Source: Gammaproteobacteria bacterium
GTDB lineage: Bacteria; Pseudomonadota; Gammaproteobacteria; SZUA-152
Length of the DNA stretch: 35,107 nucleotides
Direction: 5' to 3'
NCBI GenBank assembly: GCA_011321815.1
Contig: DROS01000095.1
Coordinates: 1 to 35,107 of the forward strand
Of the stretch, positions 18,646 to 26,698 are shown in pieces. The notes under the pieces are model-generated. The model did not search any database, was not told the origin of the DNA, and saw only the letters and a program-made list of their open reading frames with translations. A program made the translations under genes and the position numbers. The stretch's first letter is position 1. The number at the start of each line of letters is the position of its first letter.

Positions 18646-20375
18646 TGCGCCCTGTGCAAAAATGCCAGCCGCTGGCCGGGAGGTGAATTCGCATTATCCG
18701 GCGGAATATCCATCATGCGTAAAGCGCCCGCCATGACCCTGGAAAACACCGGAGCCGCCACTGCACCACCGTAATATTTTTCACTCCGTGGTTCATCAAT
18801 CACCACCACCATGGCCAGACGCGGATCACTGGCCGGTGCTATACCGGCGAATAACGCTAAATAGCTGTCTTCAATATAACCTCCGGCGCCGGATTTTTTC
18901 ACCGTGCCGGTTTTACCGGCAATGCGATACCCGGGTACGGCAGCCCGGGTGCCTGTGCCACCTTTTTCCACGACGCGCTCCAGCATTTGCCGCACGCTGC
19001 GCAAACTGCTTTTACTCAATACCGGCTCATACAATGCCGCCAATTCTGCGGCCTGCGCCTCGCTGCGGCGTAAAAAACTCACCGGCAGCGGGCGGCCGTC
19101 ACTGGCCAATGCCGCATAGGCGCGGGCCAGCTGCATGGCCGTAACCGACAGGCCATAGCCGTAAGACACCGTGGCGCGCTGAATGTCATGCCAGGCACCA
19201 AAGTCGGTTAACAGTCCCGATGGTTCGCCGGGAAAACCACTACCGGAATCTGCGCCCAGCCCCACACTGGCAAAGGTCTGCCACAAGTGTTCCGGGGTAA
19301 TCGCCAACGCCAGTTTGCTGGCGCCCACGTTGCTGGATTTTTGCAGAATGGTGGAAACATCAATGATGCCGTAGTCACGGAAATCACGAATGGTTTTACG
19401 GCCGATCTTCAAATAACCCGGACGCACATCCACCACGGTGTTGCCATTAAAACGCCCCGTTTCCAGCGCGGCCGCCACCGTGAACGGCTTGATGGTGGAA
19501 CCGGGTTCAAATACATCCGTCACCGCACGATTACGCAGGTCACTGCTCTTCAGCTTATGACGGTTGTTGGGGTTGTAAGCAGGCTGATTGACCATGGCCA
19601 GCACTTCACCGGTATGCACATCGAGAATCACCAAGGAACCGGCATCGGCACGATGACTTTTCACCGCCGCCTTCAGCTCACGATAGGCCAGATACTGCAA
19701 ACGGCGATCAATACTCAATACAATATCCTGGCCCGGCTGCGGTTCGGAAACACGCTCGACGTTTTCCACTACACGACCAAAACGGTCCTTGATCACCCGT
19801 TTGGCGCCCGCGATACTTTTCAGCCGGGCATCGTGCACCAGTTCCATGCCTTCCTGACCTTCGTCATCCACATTGGTGAAACCCACCACGTGGGCGGTAA
19901 CTTCACCAGCGGGGTAAAAACGTTTGTATTCCGGCGCCAGGGCCACACCGGGGATTTCCAGCGCCATGACTTTTTCCGCCAGATCCGGGGCGACCCGGCG
20001 CTTCAGATAAATAAATTCTTTGTCACGCTTTGCCGCCAACTGGCGTTCCAGTGCACCGCGCTTAAGCCCCAGCACCTTCGTCAGTTGCGGCCAGCTGTCG
20101 CGCGCCAGAATCAGCTCCTGAGGATTGGCCCACACCGAATCCACCGGTGTGCTGATGGCCAGCGGTTCACCAAAACGATCCGTAATCATGCCGCGATGCG
20201 CAGGCTCAGAAACCACGCGCAAATAACGCGCATCCCCCTGTCCTTTCAGAAAATCCTTGCTCACCACCTGCAAATCCACCGCGCGCGCCACCAACGCCAG
20301 CCCCGCCAGGGCCAGCACCGACAGCACCAAAAAGCGCCGACCACGAAATGCAAGTTCAGATGTTTTTGCGTTCAT
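18642..20375 (-). CDS. ftsI: Septal peptidoglycan transpeptidase FtsI (PBP3)
   Basis: A class B penicillin-binding protein that cross-links septal peptidoglycan with FtsW. 577 residues. Seen: a short basic cytoplasmic head, one membrane anchor (about residues 14-32, FLVLSVLALAGLALVARAVD), the pedestal with RGMITDRFGEPLAIS, and the transpeptidase domain with its three active-site motifs: STIK (in FEPGSTIKPFTVAAALETG, catalytic serine), SSN (in KSSNVGASKLA) and KTGT (in YRIAGKTGTVKKSG). No PASTA domain follows. Unusually, 148 bases separate it from ftsL; the two are normally adjacent. That gap holds two repeats. No good ribosome site precedes the ATG. Confidence 0.97.
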   Translation of the reverse strand: MNAKTSELAFRGRRFLVLSVLALAGLALVARAVDLQVVSKDFLKGQGDARYLRVVSEPAHRGMITDRFGEPLAISTPVDSVWANPQELILARDSWPQLTKVLGLKRGALERQLAAKRDKEFIYLKRRVAPDLAEKVMALEIPGVALAPEYKRFYPAGEVTAHVVGFTNVDDEGQEGMELVHDARLKSIAGAKRVIKDRFGRVVENVERVSEPQPGQDIVLSIDRRLQYLAYRELKAAVKSHRADAGSLVILDVHTGEVLAMVNQPAYNPNNRHKLKSSDLRNRAVTDVFEPGSTIKPFTVAAALETGRFNGNTVVDVRPGYLKIGRKTIRDFRDYGIIDVSTILQKSSNVGASKLALAITPEHLWQTFASVGLGADSGSGFPGEPSGLLTDFGAWHDIQRATVSYGYGLSVTAMQLARAYAALASDGRPLPVSFLRRSEAQAAELAALYEPVLSKSSLRSVRQMLERVVEKGGTGTRAAVPGYRIAGKTGTVKKSGAGGYIEDSYLALFAGIAPASDPRLAMVVVIDEPRSEKYYGGAVAAPVFSRVMAGALRMMDIPPDNANSPPGQRLAFLHRAQ

Positions 20376-20430
20376 TCTTTTGTGTTCATGGTGTTAAAAC
20401 AGTTTTTAGTCTCTTCTCCCCTGTTTTTGT

Positions 20431-20467
20431 CCTTTCTCCCCTTGCGGGGAGAAGGCCGGGACGAGGG
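20431..20467. repeat. GC-rich hairpin repeat in the ftsL/ftsI gap
   Basis: TTCTCCCC (20434-20441) and GGGGAGAA (20446-20453) form a perfect 8-bp stem with a TTGC loop, followed by GGCCGGGACGAGGGG. An earlier CTTCTCCCCTG lies just upstream. The composition is like the intergenic palindromes found dispersed in many proteobacterial genomes. It could form a stable hairpin in the dcw transcript just before ftsI. Confidence 0.5.
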
Positions 20468-20478
20468 GTGAAACGCAC

Positions 20479-20506
20479 GAAAGTTATTGCACGCACATTC
20501 CTTAAT
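20479..20506. repeat. 28-bp dispersed repeat, copy 1 (ftsL/ftsI gap)
   Basis: The 28 bases begin GAAAGTTATT and end GCACATTCCTTAAT. The same ends recur at 25597-25624, upstream of tmcA, with only three differences confined to the 4-base middle. Two such close matches in 35 kb are not expected by chance. The nature of the element is unknown. Confidence 0.5.
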
Positions 20507-20523
20507 CCGCACAACATTTACAT

Positions 20524-20805
20524 TCACGGCTTCTGCCCCACCTGTTCCACAATCACCACCTCATCCACTTTGGGATTAACCATGTGCAATTTTTTCCGGG
20601 CAATGCGCTCTACCCGGCTGTGTGTCGCCCAGGTGCCCTGTTCCAACTGCAATTGTCCCCATTCCACATTCATTTGATCGCGCACTTTCTCCAACGCCTG
20701 CAATGTCACAAAACGTTTACGACTCTGATGCTTGGCCTCAATCACACCCACCGCCGACACCAGCACTGCCAAAATCATTACCACCAGCAATCCTTGTTTG
20801 TTCAT
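20524..20805 (-). CDS. ftsL: Cell division protein FtsL
   Basis: A small bitopic divisome protein that pairs with FtsB and FtsQ. 93 residues: a very short cytoplasmic end, a membrane segment at about residues 4-23 (GLLVVMILAVLVSAVGVIEA), then a helical coiled-coil region with SRKRFVTLQALEKVRDQMNV and the conserved LQLEQGTWATHSRVERIARK, ending with a MVNPKVDEVVIVEQ tail. This is typical FtsL size and architecture. The ATG abuts the rsmH stop directly, so it is translated from the same message. Confidence 0.95.
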   Translation of the reverse strand: MNKQGLLVVMILAVLVSAVGVIEAKHQSRKRFVTLQALEKVRDQMNVEWGQLQLEQGTWATHSRVERIARKKLHMVNPKVDEVVIVEQVGQKP

Positions 20806-21747
20806 TCAAACTGAAATCCGCTCCGCCACGCGCAACACCGCGCTGCGGGCACGCGGGTTGGCCGCAATTTCCTGCTCGCGGGCGCGGACCGCCTTACCCA
20901 CAAGCCTGATACGCGGTGAAAGCGCCGACTGCGGAATTGGCAGATCCGGCGGAAAATCATCCCCCCGCGCCTCTTTGCGCAACAAGCGTTTGACGATACG
21001 GTCTTCCAACGAATGAAAACTGATCACCGCCAACCGTCCACCGGGCCGCAACACGTCAAGCGCTTGCGGCAAACATTGTTTGAGATCATCCAGTTCACCA
21101 TTAATAAAAATACGAATCGCCTGAAAACTGCGCGTCGCCGGGTCTTTACCTTTTTCATGCACGGGGCTGGCCTCAGCGATCAGTGTCGCCAATTGACGGG
21201 TCGTGCTAATAGGGGTTTCCTCGCGCGCCTTCACAATGGCGTGGGCAATACGCTTGGCAAATTTTTCCTCACCGTATTCACGCAACACACGGCGAATATC
21301 ATATTCGTCAGCCCGCGCCAGCCACTGGGCTGCACTCTGTCCGGACTCGGGGTCCATGCGCATATCAAGATCACCATCGTGGCGAAAACTGAAGCCCCGT
21401 TCAGGGTCATCCAGTTGGGGAGACGACACTCCGAGGTCCAGGAGAACCCCGTCCACACCGCCTGCTTGCCAACCTTTCTCTTGCACCAGCCGCCCCAATT
21501 CAGTAAATGAACCCTGCGCAATGCTGAAACGCGAATCCGCGCCAAACCGGTCTTTTGCTACGGCCACCGCTTGTGGGTCTTTATCAATGGCCAACAATTG
21601 CCCCTGGGGACCCAAACGCTCCAGGATGGCGCCAGCATGACCGCCCCGGCCGAAGGTGCCGTCTACATAGATGCCATCAGGCCGGATGGCCAACGCCATC
21701 AATACCTCTTCAAACAACACCGGCTGATGGGCGAAGTCTTCGCTCAT
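20806..21747 (-). CDS. rsmH: 16S rRNA (cytosine-1402 N4)-methyltransferase RsmH
   Basis: Formerly MraW. An S-adenosylmethionine enzyme that methylates C1402 in the ribosomal decoding centre. 313 residues. Seen: the N-terminal [13 protein letters not shown], the SAM-binding loop [64 protein letters not shown] and the C-terminal [17 protein letters not shown]. It is the second gene of the dcw cluster, 5 bases after mraZ. Confidence 0.98.
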   Translation of the reverse strand: MSEDFAHQPVLFEEVLMALAIRPDGIYVDGTFGRGGHAGAILERLGPQGQLLAIDKDPQAVAVAKDRFGADSRFSIAQGSFTELGRLVQEKGWQAGGVDGVLLDLGVSSPQLDDPERGFSFRHDGDLDMRMDPESGQSAAQWLARADEYDIRRVLREYGEEKFAKRIAHAIVKAREETPISTTRQLATLIAEASPVHEKGKDPATRSFQAIRIFINGELDDLKQCLPQALDVLRPGGRLAVISFHSLEDRIVKRLLRKEARGDDFPPDLPIPQSALSPRIRLVGKAVRAREQEIAANPRARSAVLRVAERISV

Positions 21748-21752
21748 CAGCG

Positions 21753-22208
21753 TTATAACGACATCGTCTCCATTTCTGCGGGCAGATCACCAAGATCATC
21801 GCCCGCCGCCATCCACTCACTACGACTTTCTGTCCACAACTCCTCACTCCACAATTCAAATTTGTTGCTCTGCCCGATCAACACTGTGCGTTTTTCCAGA
21901 CCCGCGAACTCACGTAACGGCGGCGGCACCAGCAGGCGCCCCGTACCATCCATTTCCACCTCGGTGGCATGACCAATTAACATTCGCTGTAAACGCCGGG
22001 CCTGTCTGTTGAAGCTGGGCAGCTTTTGCAACTTGCGCTCAACAACTTCCCATTCCTGTAAGGGGTACACCAGCAGACAGCGATCACTGTTATCAATAGT
22101 GATCACCATTTGACCATCACACATATCGGACAGCCGCTGGCGATAGCGCGTTGGTATAGCCACGCGCCCCTTGGCGTCCAGATTGAGAGCATTAACCCCT
22201 CGAAACAA
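21753..22208 (-). CDS. mraZ: Transcriptional regulator MraZ
   Basis: A ring-forming DNA-binding protein with two AbrB-like half domains that represses its own dcw promoter in E. coli. 151 residues, the usual size. Seen: [22 protein letters not shown] at the N-terminus and the second DxxxR copy [17 protein letters not shown] at about residues 85-101. The start codon is TTG at 22208, supported by GAGGAG 9 bases upstream and by the conserved beginning of the family; there is no suitable ATG. Three GTGG boxes at 10-base spacing lie beside its promoter at 22478-22501, fitting autoregulation. Confidence 0.96.
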   Translation of the reverse strand: MFRGVNALNLDAKGRVAIPTRYRQRLSDMCDGQMVITIDNSDRCLLVYPLQEWEVVERKLQKLPSFNRQARRLQRMLIGHATEVEMDGTGRLLVPPPLREFAGLEKRTVLIGQSNKFELWSEELWTESRSEWMAAGDDLGDLPAEMETMSL

Positions 22209-22378
22209 TTTTTCCGACTCCTCGTATAACGACAGTGCTACGTCTGGTATGGCGATGCGGTCATCAACGTGTCAACACACGGCGTCACCACTTCCAGGAG
22301 ACCGTCGGATTCAGAATGAATCACCCGGCAACTACTCCTGTATGCTTTGCATCCATGCGGTCATACGGAAATCCATTT

Positions 22379-22410
22379 TGAGTCCATTCCATGATCAAAA
22401 AATGGACTCA
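22379..22410. promoter_or_regulatory. 10-bp stem hairpin in the mraZ leader
   Basis: TGAGTCCATT (22379-22388) and AATGGACTCA (22401-22410) are exact inverted copies with a 12-base loop. If transcription begins near 22506, this lies in a roughly 300-base untranslated leader of mraZ. No T-run follows on the minus strand, so it is not an obvious terminator. On the minus strand TCATTCTGAGTCC next to it recurs as TCATTCTGAATCC about 100 bases downstream. Confidence 0.45.
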
Positions 22411-22477
22411 GAATGACTTTCCCTCACGACAATTACCGAGGCTTCATAGCCTTATAGCGGCAACGGATTTAAAAAAT

Positions 22478-22501
22478 CCACAATCAACCACTTTTCTCCA
22501 C
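22478..22501 (-). promoter_or_regulatory. Probable MraZ operator: three GTGG boxes at 10-base spacing
   Basis: On the minus strand GTGG occurs at 22501-22498, 22491-22488 and 22481-22478, giving an exact 10-base period. A fourth GTGG overlaps the -10 box (22514-22511). In E. coli MraZ binds tandem TGGG boxes separated by 5 bases, also a 10-base period. Position just downstream of the promoter and the spacing make this the likely autoregulatory site. Binding is inferred. Confidence 0.65.
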
Positions 22502-22512
22502 ATTATTGCACC

Positions 22513-22542
22513 ACTATAGGTAGCAGATTCCCCTACTGTCAA
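22513..22542 (-). promoter_or_regulatory. Promoter of the dcw cluster (upstream of mraZ)
   Basis: On the minus strand a consensus TTGACA (22542-22537) is followed after 18 bases by TATAGT (22518-22513). This is the best sigma70-type promoter seen in the window. Transcription would start near 22506 and leave a leader of about 300 bases before the mraZ TTG. Confidence 0.7.
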
Positions 22543-22702
22543 GAAAATAACGCCCGGAATAACAGAAAAAACCTGCTTTCCACACAATGACTTAGGACAA
22601 CCTGCTCAAAAGTCACCCAAAGAAAATCCGACTACTTTTATGTAATCAAATTGTTGTTAAATGAACTTAAAGTAAAGTCTTAAGAGGAAGCCAAAAGCAG
22701 GA

Positions 22703-22729
22703 TGGGAATATTCCCAAAAAAAAGGGAAT
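22703..22729. other. Double palindrome upstream of the dcw promoter
   Basis: TGGGAATATTCCCA (22703-22716) is a perfect 14-base palindrome. Its right half forms a second inverted repeat with GGGAAT (22724-22729) across a run of eight A. Thus three GGGAAT/ATTCCC half-sites alternate. It may bind a dimeric regulator or mark the end of the rnpB transcript. The rest of 22543-22910 shows no gene. Confidence 0.35.
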
Positions 22730-22799
22730 GGTTATTTTTTGACCACCTAAATATTAAGCAAAAACGCAACAGCGCAACTGTTATCGGGTTTCAGAATAT

Positions 22800-22830
22800 A
22801 AACGCAGAATACGCAAAGGTACGGAGAATA
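22800..22830 (+). repeat. Dispersed CGCAGAG-type repeat, copy 3
   Basis: AACGCAGAATACGCAAAGG followed by TACGGAG resembles the runs at 8282 and 9282. It lies in the mraZ-rnpB gap. It is a shorter and more diverged copy. Confidence 0.45.
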
Positions 22831-22910
22831 AAATGTTAAAAACATCTGCTTCTGCACGCCCTGCATCAAGCACACCCCGCTGAATCAAGGTGTCAATGCA
22901 AAACAAAGAA

Positions 22911-23295
22911 AGGTGGAAGCCGGCCTGTAAGCCGGGTTCTGTCGTGAACAGTCATTCATCTGGCCAACGTGTCGCCACGCGGCTCAAGCAACCTACCCGG
23001 GAACTTATGCGGACCACATCAATGTTCCCCTATTTGGTCTTGCTCCGAGTGGGGTTTACCCTGCCACTGCTGTTACCAGCCGCGCGGTGCGCTCTTACCG
23101 CACCATTTCAACCTTACCTGTGCCTCGGTTCGAAAACCGAGGCCATCGGCGGTATATTTTCTGCTGCACTTTCCGTAGGCTCACGCCCCCCAGGCGTTAC
23201 CTGGCACTCTGCCCTATGGAGCCCGGACTTTCCTCCGCACCCGCCTTCCCGTCGTAAAACGAAAAAGAGGTGCCGCGACTGCTCAGCCGACTTCC
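22911..23295 (-). ncRNA. rnpB: RNase P RNA (bacterial type A)
   Basis: The catalytic RNA that trims tRNA 5' ends. Read on the minus strand it starts near GGAAGTCGGCTGAGCAGTCG. It contains the universal GGAGGAAAGTCCGGGCTCC (P4 5' strand region), CATAGGGCAG, GTGCCAGGTAACGCCTGG, CCGCCGATGGCC, GGTAAGAGCGCACC, GCGCGGCTGGTAACAG, AGACCAAATAGGGG, CCGGGTAGGTTGCTTGAG and GATGAATGACTGTTCACGAC, then ACAGAACCCGGCTTAC near the 3' end (P4 3' strand). The length is about 385 bases, close to E. coli (377). The exact ends are estimated. A CCGGC/GCCGG hairpin followed by a T-rich run at the 3' end may terminate it. The position next to mraZ is, as I recall, shared with Pseudomonas. Confidence 0.97.
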
Positions 23296-23302
23296 GGCGG
23301 CA

Positions 23303-23331
23303 AGCTTACGCAAGCAAAGCAATGCTGACAA
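23303..23331 (-). promoter_or_regulatory. Candidate rnpB promoter
   Basis: TTGTCA (23331-23326) is followed after 17 bases by TAAGCT (23308-23303), 7 bases before the first G of the RNA. The -35 is good and the -10 weak. The spacing to the mature 5' end fits direct initiation there. Confidence 0.45.
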
Positions 23332-23357
23332 GCCAAAGATTTTATTCCCCGGAACTG

Positions 23358-25544
23358 TCAAGGCATGGCTACGGCAAGCAACTTGTGCACTCCACCACGT
23401 AAGTAAATCAACACTTCTGCCTTGCCTGCCAAACCAAATTGACGAGCCACACTTGCCCATGGCTGTTTTTGCAGCACCTTGGCAGACAGCACGCCATGCT
23501 CAATATCCGTCAATAAACCCGCGAGCTGCCCATCCGCCGCTATTAACAAACGCCAAACAGGCGCCAGTGCATCTTCGTAAGTACGTTCACCTTTGGAAAA
23601 ACGGAGCAACATATCCAGATCATGTTGCTGAAGTGAAACGGTTTCGGTGGCATTGTCGACGCTTTGTAACAAAATGGCCGAGATTGCCATATCCAACGCC
23701 TGTAATGGATCAGCCAGCCATTGTCGCAGGTCACGTTTAAAGCGGTCGCGTGCTGCGGTATGAATTTTTTCACCTGCGGCGGAAAGTGCCAGTAAAACCA
23801 TCACGGAATACGCTCCACTGGCATGACCACGCCGGAACCCCATGCGCACCGGTAACATATTTTCACGCAGCCAAAACGGTAACAATGATTCTGTCGCGCC
23901 AAAACTGGCGCCCAATAAATCAGCGCCCCGTTTTGCTGTATCGTCTTTGATGTACCGTAACAGTTGTCGCCCCAGGCCTTTACGTCGCAGGGCCGGGTGC
24001 ACAGCAATACGCATCACTCGTGCGCAACACAAACCGGCGGCCTCTTTCAGCCCTGCGTGCACCATCAAAGATTGCGGAATCAGGTGGCCGCGCGGTCGAC
24101 GCCGGCTTGCGAAAATAGCCTCGGCAAGCGACGCATCAAAACCTCCCTCAGTGACCACCAATGCTGTCGCCACAACCTGCCCTTGATAACGGCTGACATA
24201 CACAGACAAACCCGGTCCATCCAGCAGGTTGCGCAGGTCATTGGGGCGGGTGCGATAATGCGCCACCACCAGTAAACCGAATATTTGTGCTAACAGAGGT
24301 TCATTATTCACCAGCTCATCCTGGTTTATTTTTTCCAACACCACGTTGTCCATCCTGGCCGTAGCAACCTGTTCATCAGCAGCGCCCGCTGCATCCAGCA
24401 ACAATGCCTTAAACACCAGATTTTCCAACGGATCATTTTCGGCCCAGCGAATTGGTGTATGTAACGTCATCTGTTTCCAACCTGGCGTTTGTTCATTGAG
24501 TGTTTGCCGGAAACGCACAGCAAAACCCCGGCCAGTTCCTTCATAACCGTGAGTAGTGGTTGAAAAAACAATGCGTGAGTAGCGGCTTAATAATTGTTGC
24601 AATAATGTGGCCGGGATGGCTGCCGCTTCATCCACCAGTAACAGGTCTGCGGGTACAGTCGACAAACACAACATATCCGGTGCAACAAACTGAATGCTGG
24701 CCTCCCCCCATTGCACGCGACCGCCATGCACACTGGCGTCTGGCAGGATTTTTTCCACTTGTTGAAACAGCGGCTGCACAGCGGCAAGCCGTGGCGCGGT
24801 GACCACCACATGCAGCACTTGTGTTTGCAACAGGCGCGCAGCTGCAATGCCCAACGCCACTGTTTTACCGCGCCCCCGGTTTGCCATCAGCACCAGTGGT
24901 TGTCGTTGACAGCCATGCAGCACATGCTCAATAGCGGCCACAGCAACACGCTGATCTTCGGTGCGAAAAAGGCCATTCAGTGCGCCAACAGCATTTTGCA
25001 CATTGGCAGGCCTATGCACAGCGGGTAACGCAGCCCCCTGTTCAATGACCGTTGCCGCCGCAGGTGATGCGTTAATTACACGGGCAACGCGTCGCAAGAA
25101 ACGACCGCTGATGTTTTCTGTGGTATACGGCCAGATGGCAATACGTTCTGTTGCGGGGTCATTGATGTTCTCCCACTGCGTCAACGGCGGACATAACAAC
25201 ACCAGCAAACCACCACCGCACACCACGCCACTCACCGCACCAAAGGCATCAGGGTCAAAGCCTGAATAGGCATCAAACACAATGACATCACGCTCCTGCC
25301 CCAAGAGTTTTTTTGCTGTGTTTGTGGATACTGCATCAGCGTCTTGTTGTTCTGACGAAACCCAGGTTACACGCAGCAATTTTGACAGGGCTACAAGCTG
25401 TGTACCCACACTCTGGCACCAACCAGCGTCCCCCGCCAGCACAATCATATGACGATGTGATGTCTGCTGTGCCTGGGAAAGCAGTTTATTCACCAAAGCC
25501 GACAGCTCAGCGTCATAAAAAAAAGGGGGTTTGGTCAATGTCAT
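23358..25544 (-). CDS. tmcA: tRNA(Met) cytidine acetyltransferase
   Basis: TmcA makes N4-acetylcytidine at the wobble base of elongator tRNA-Met, using acetyl-CoA and ATP. 728 residues from the ATG at 25544 (MTLTKPPFF). A TTG at 25592 gives a longer frame with a less likely start. Seen in order: an N-terminal DUF1726-type domain, a RecD-like helicase domain with P-loop LMANRGRGKTVALGIAAARL and LLVDEAAAIPATLLQQLLSR, then a GNAT acetyltransferase with MRIAVHPALRRKGLGRQLLR as the CoA loop, and a C-terminal tRNA-binding region with QQHDLDMLLRFSKGERTYE. Somewhat longer than the E. coli protein (671). Same strand as rnpB, whose 5' end is 62 bases away. Confidence 0.95.
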   Translation of the reverse strand: MTLTKPPFFYDAELSALVNKLLSQAQQTSHRHMIVLAGDAGWCQSVGTQLVALSKLLRVTWVSSEQQDADAVSTNTAKKLLGQERDVIVFDAYSGFDPDAFGAVSGVVCGGGLLVLLCPPLTQWENINDPATERIAIWPYTTENISGRFLRRVARVINASPAAATVIEQGAALPAVHRPANVQNAVGALNGLFRTEDQRVAVAAIEHVLHGCQRQPLVLMANRGRGKTVALGIAAARLLQTQVLHVVVTAPRLAAVQPLFQQVEKILPDASVHGGRVQWGEASIQFVAPDMLCLSTVPADLLLVDEAAAIPATLLQQLLSRYSRIVFSTTTHGYEGTGRGFAVRFRQTLNEQTPGWKQMTLHTPIRWAENDPLENLVFKALLLDAAGAADEQVATARMDNVVLEKINQDELVNNEPLLAQIFGLLVVAHYRTRPNDLRNLLDGPGLSVYVSRYQGQVVATALVVTEGGFDASLAEAIFASRRRPRGHLIPQSLMVHAGLKEAAGLCCARVMRIAVHPALRRKGLGRQLLRYIKDDTAKRGADLLGASFGATESLLPFWLRENMLPVRMGFRRGHASGAYSVMVLLALSAAGEKIHTAARDRFKRDLRQWLADPLQALDMAISAILLQSVDNATETVSLQQHDLDMLLRFSKGERTYEDALAPVWRLLIAADGQLAGLLTDIEHGVLSAKVLQKQPWASVARQFGLAGKAEVLIYLRGGVHKLLAVAMP

Positions 25545-25596
25545 ACCGGGATCATAACATCCTGCCAGCCGGAGAATAATAAATGGTTTCAACCAG

Positions 25597-25624
25597 GAAA
25601 GTTATTATATGCACATTCCTTAAT
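25597..25624. repeat. 28-bp dispersed repeat, copy 2 (upstream of tmcA)
   Basis: The partner of 20479-20506: identical first ten and last fourteen bases, with three changes in the central four. Here it lies 53 bases upstream of the tmcA ATG, in the divergent gap to the receiver-domain gene. Confidence 0.5.
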
Positions 25625-25754
25625 AAATTTAATTTCAGGTCGATAGCTGCACACGAATAACAACTTACTATGAGAACTGAACCAGGCGAATGTTGGCTTT
25701 TCCCGCCTGATAAATCATTACTGAATTTTCCGAACTGAAAGAAGAGAAGTTATT

Positions 25755-26171
25755 ATGGGTAAAGTCTGTAATATTCTGGCGGTAGACGATGATGCCTTGA
25801 ATCGTGGTGTTATCGAACGTATAGTCACGCGCAAAGGACACAAGGTAACACTGGCCAGTGATGGCAAGGATGCTTTGCGTAAAATCGGGAAAGGTTCATT
25901 TGATCTGATATTACTGGATATCATGATGCCCGGAATCGACGGAGTCGATGTTCTACAGGAAATACGTCGCTGTTATTCCATATCAACGCTTCCGGTTATC
26001 ATGGTTTCGGCATTAAGTGATAGTGACAAAGTGGTTGAGTTACTGGAACTGGGCGCCAATGATTATGTAACCAAACCTATTGATGTAAAGGTGTTACAGG
26101 CACGGGTAAAAATGCAATTAAGTGTCGCCGCCGAAAAAAGAGATGTTTTTCCATTCCGCTACAGCTATTGA
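25755..26171 (+). CDS. Stand-alone response regulator receiver (CheY-like) protein
   Basis: 138 residues, almost entirely one receiver domain, with a short basic tail and no output domain. Seen: the acidic pair in ILAVDDDALNRG (D11-D12), the phospho-acceptor D55 in LILLDIMMPGIDG, S85 in MVSALSD, and K107 in YVTKPID, so all switch residues are present. It must pass its signal by protein contact or phosphotransfer. No histidine kinase gene lies nearby. The start is supported by AGAGAAG upstream. A 6-bp inverted repeat, CAGGCG/CGCCTG at 25683-25709, lies in the promoter region. The partner and pathway are unknown. Confidence 0.9.
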   Translation: MGKVCNILAVDDDALNRGVIERIVTRKGHKVTLASDGKDALRKIGKGSFDLILLDIMMPGIDGVDVLQEIRRCYSISTLPVIMVSALSDSDKVVELLELGANDYVTKPIDVKVLQARVKMQLSVAAEKRDVFPFRYSY

Positions 26172-26305
26172 CGGTGTGGCTTTTTCATTTTACATATGCC
26201 CGTGGCGTTTGAGGTTCAGGTTTAAGTGTGCGTCATATTTTCTTCATGGCGAGGCGAAATGATACGCAATCGTTATTCTATGGCAAGGAAAAGGCATTAC
26301 GCCCA

Positions 26306-26662
26306 TTAGCGATTGCACTGTGCCGGCGGAGGGTCGGTATCACCAATGCGCCTTGGAATAAGATGAAAATGCACATGGTCGATTTTCTGGCCTGCCACTT
26401 CTCCCGAATTTGAGCCAAAATTGAACCCTTTAACGGAATCATCTTCCTTTAGAATTTTTTCCTGGCATATCATTGCCAGCTCAAAAATACTGACCAGCTC
26501 TTCCGCAGGAAGTACAAAAATATTTTCGTAATGTTTTTTGCTTAGAATCAATGTATGCAGCTTCATTACCGGATATTTGTCCCGGATAGCATAACTGAGA
26601 GAATTCTCTTCAATCAGGCCAAGTTTTGACCTTTCGCAAAACAAACATTGTTGCTTCATCAT
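26306..26662 (-). CDS. HIT family nucleotide-binding protein
   Basis: A histidine-triad protein of about 118 residues. HIT proteins hydrolyse or transfer nucleotide phosphates such as diadenosine polyphosphates and aminoacyl or other AMP conjugates. Seen: an N-terminal CLFCER (possible zinc site, common in the family), HTLILSKKHYENIF, FNFGSNSGEVAGQKIDHVHF and the histidine triad HVHFHLIPRR. I chose the ATG at 26662; a frame start at 26680 is a TTG. The C-terminus is short and ends soon after the triad. It lies 36 bases after the CDGSH-glutamate synthase fusion on the same strand, so the two are probably one operon. The substrate is unknown. Confidence 0.88.
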   Translation of the reverse strand: MMKQQCLFCERSKLGLIEENSLSYAIRDKYPVMKLHTLILSKKHYENIFVLPAEELVSIFELAMICQEKILKEDDSVKGFNFGSNSGEVAGQKIDHVHFHLIPRRIGDTDPPPAQCNR

Positions 26663-26698
26663 TTTTTCTCTGCCTGTCAATCTACCTGACCATAAACA

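Noticed and set aside
19287-20471. 394-codon open frame on the plus strand opposite ftsI
   Set aside because: It is antisense to a certain FtsI gene with all three active-site motifs. The long frame is a by-product of codon bias; its protein looks like no family and has no ribosome site.
22890-23402. 170-codon frame across rnpB
   Set aside because: It overlaps the RNase P RNA almost exactly; the conserved RNA motifs on the other strand explain the sequence.
26228-26413. 61-codon plus-strand frame overlapping the HIT gene
   Set aside because: It overlaps the histidine-triad coding end in antisense and has no family likeness.
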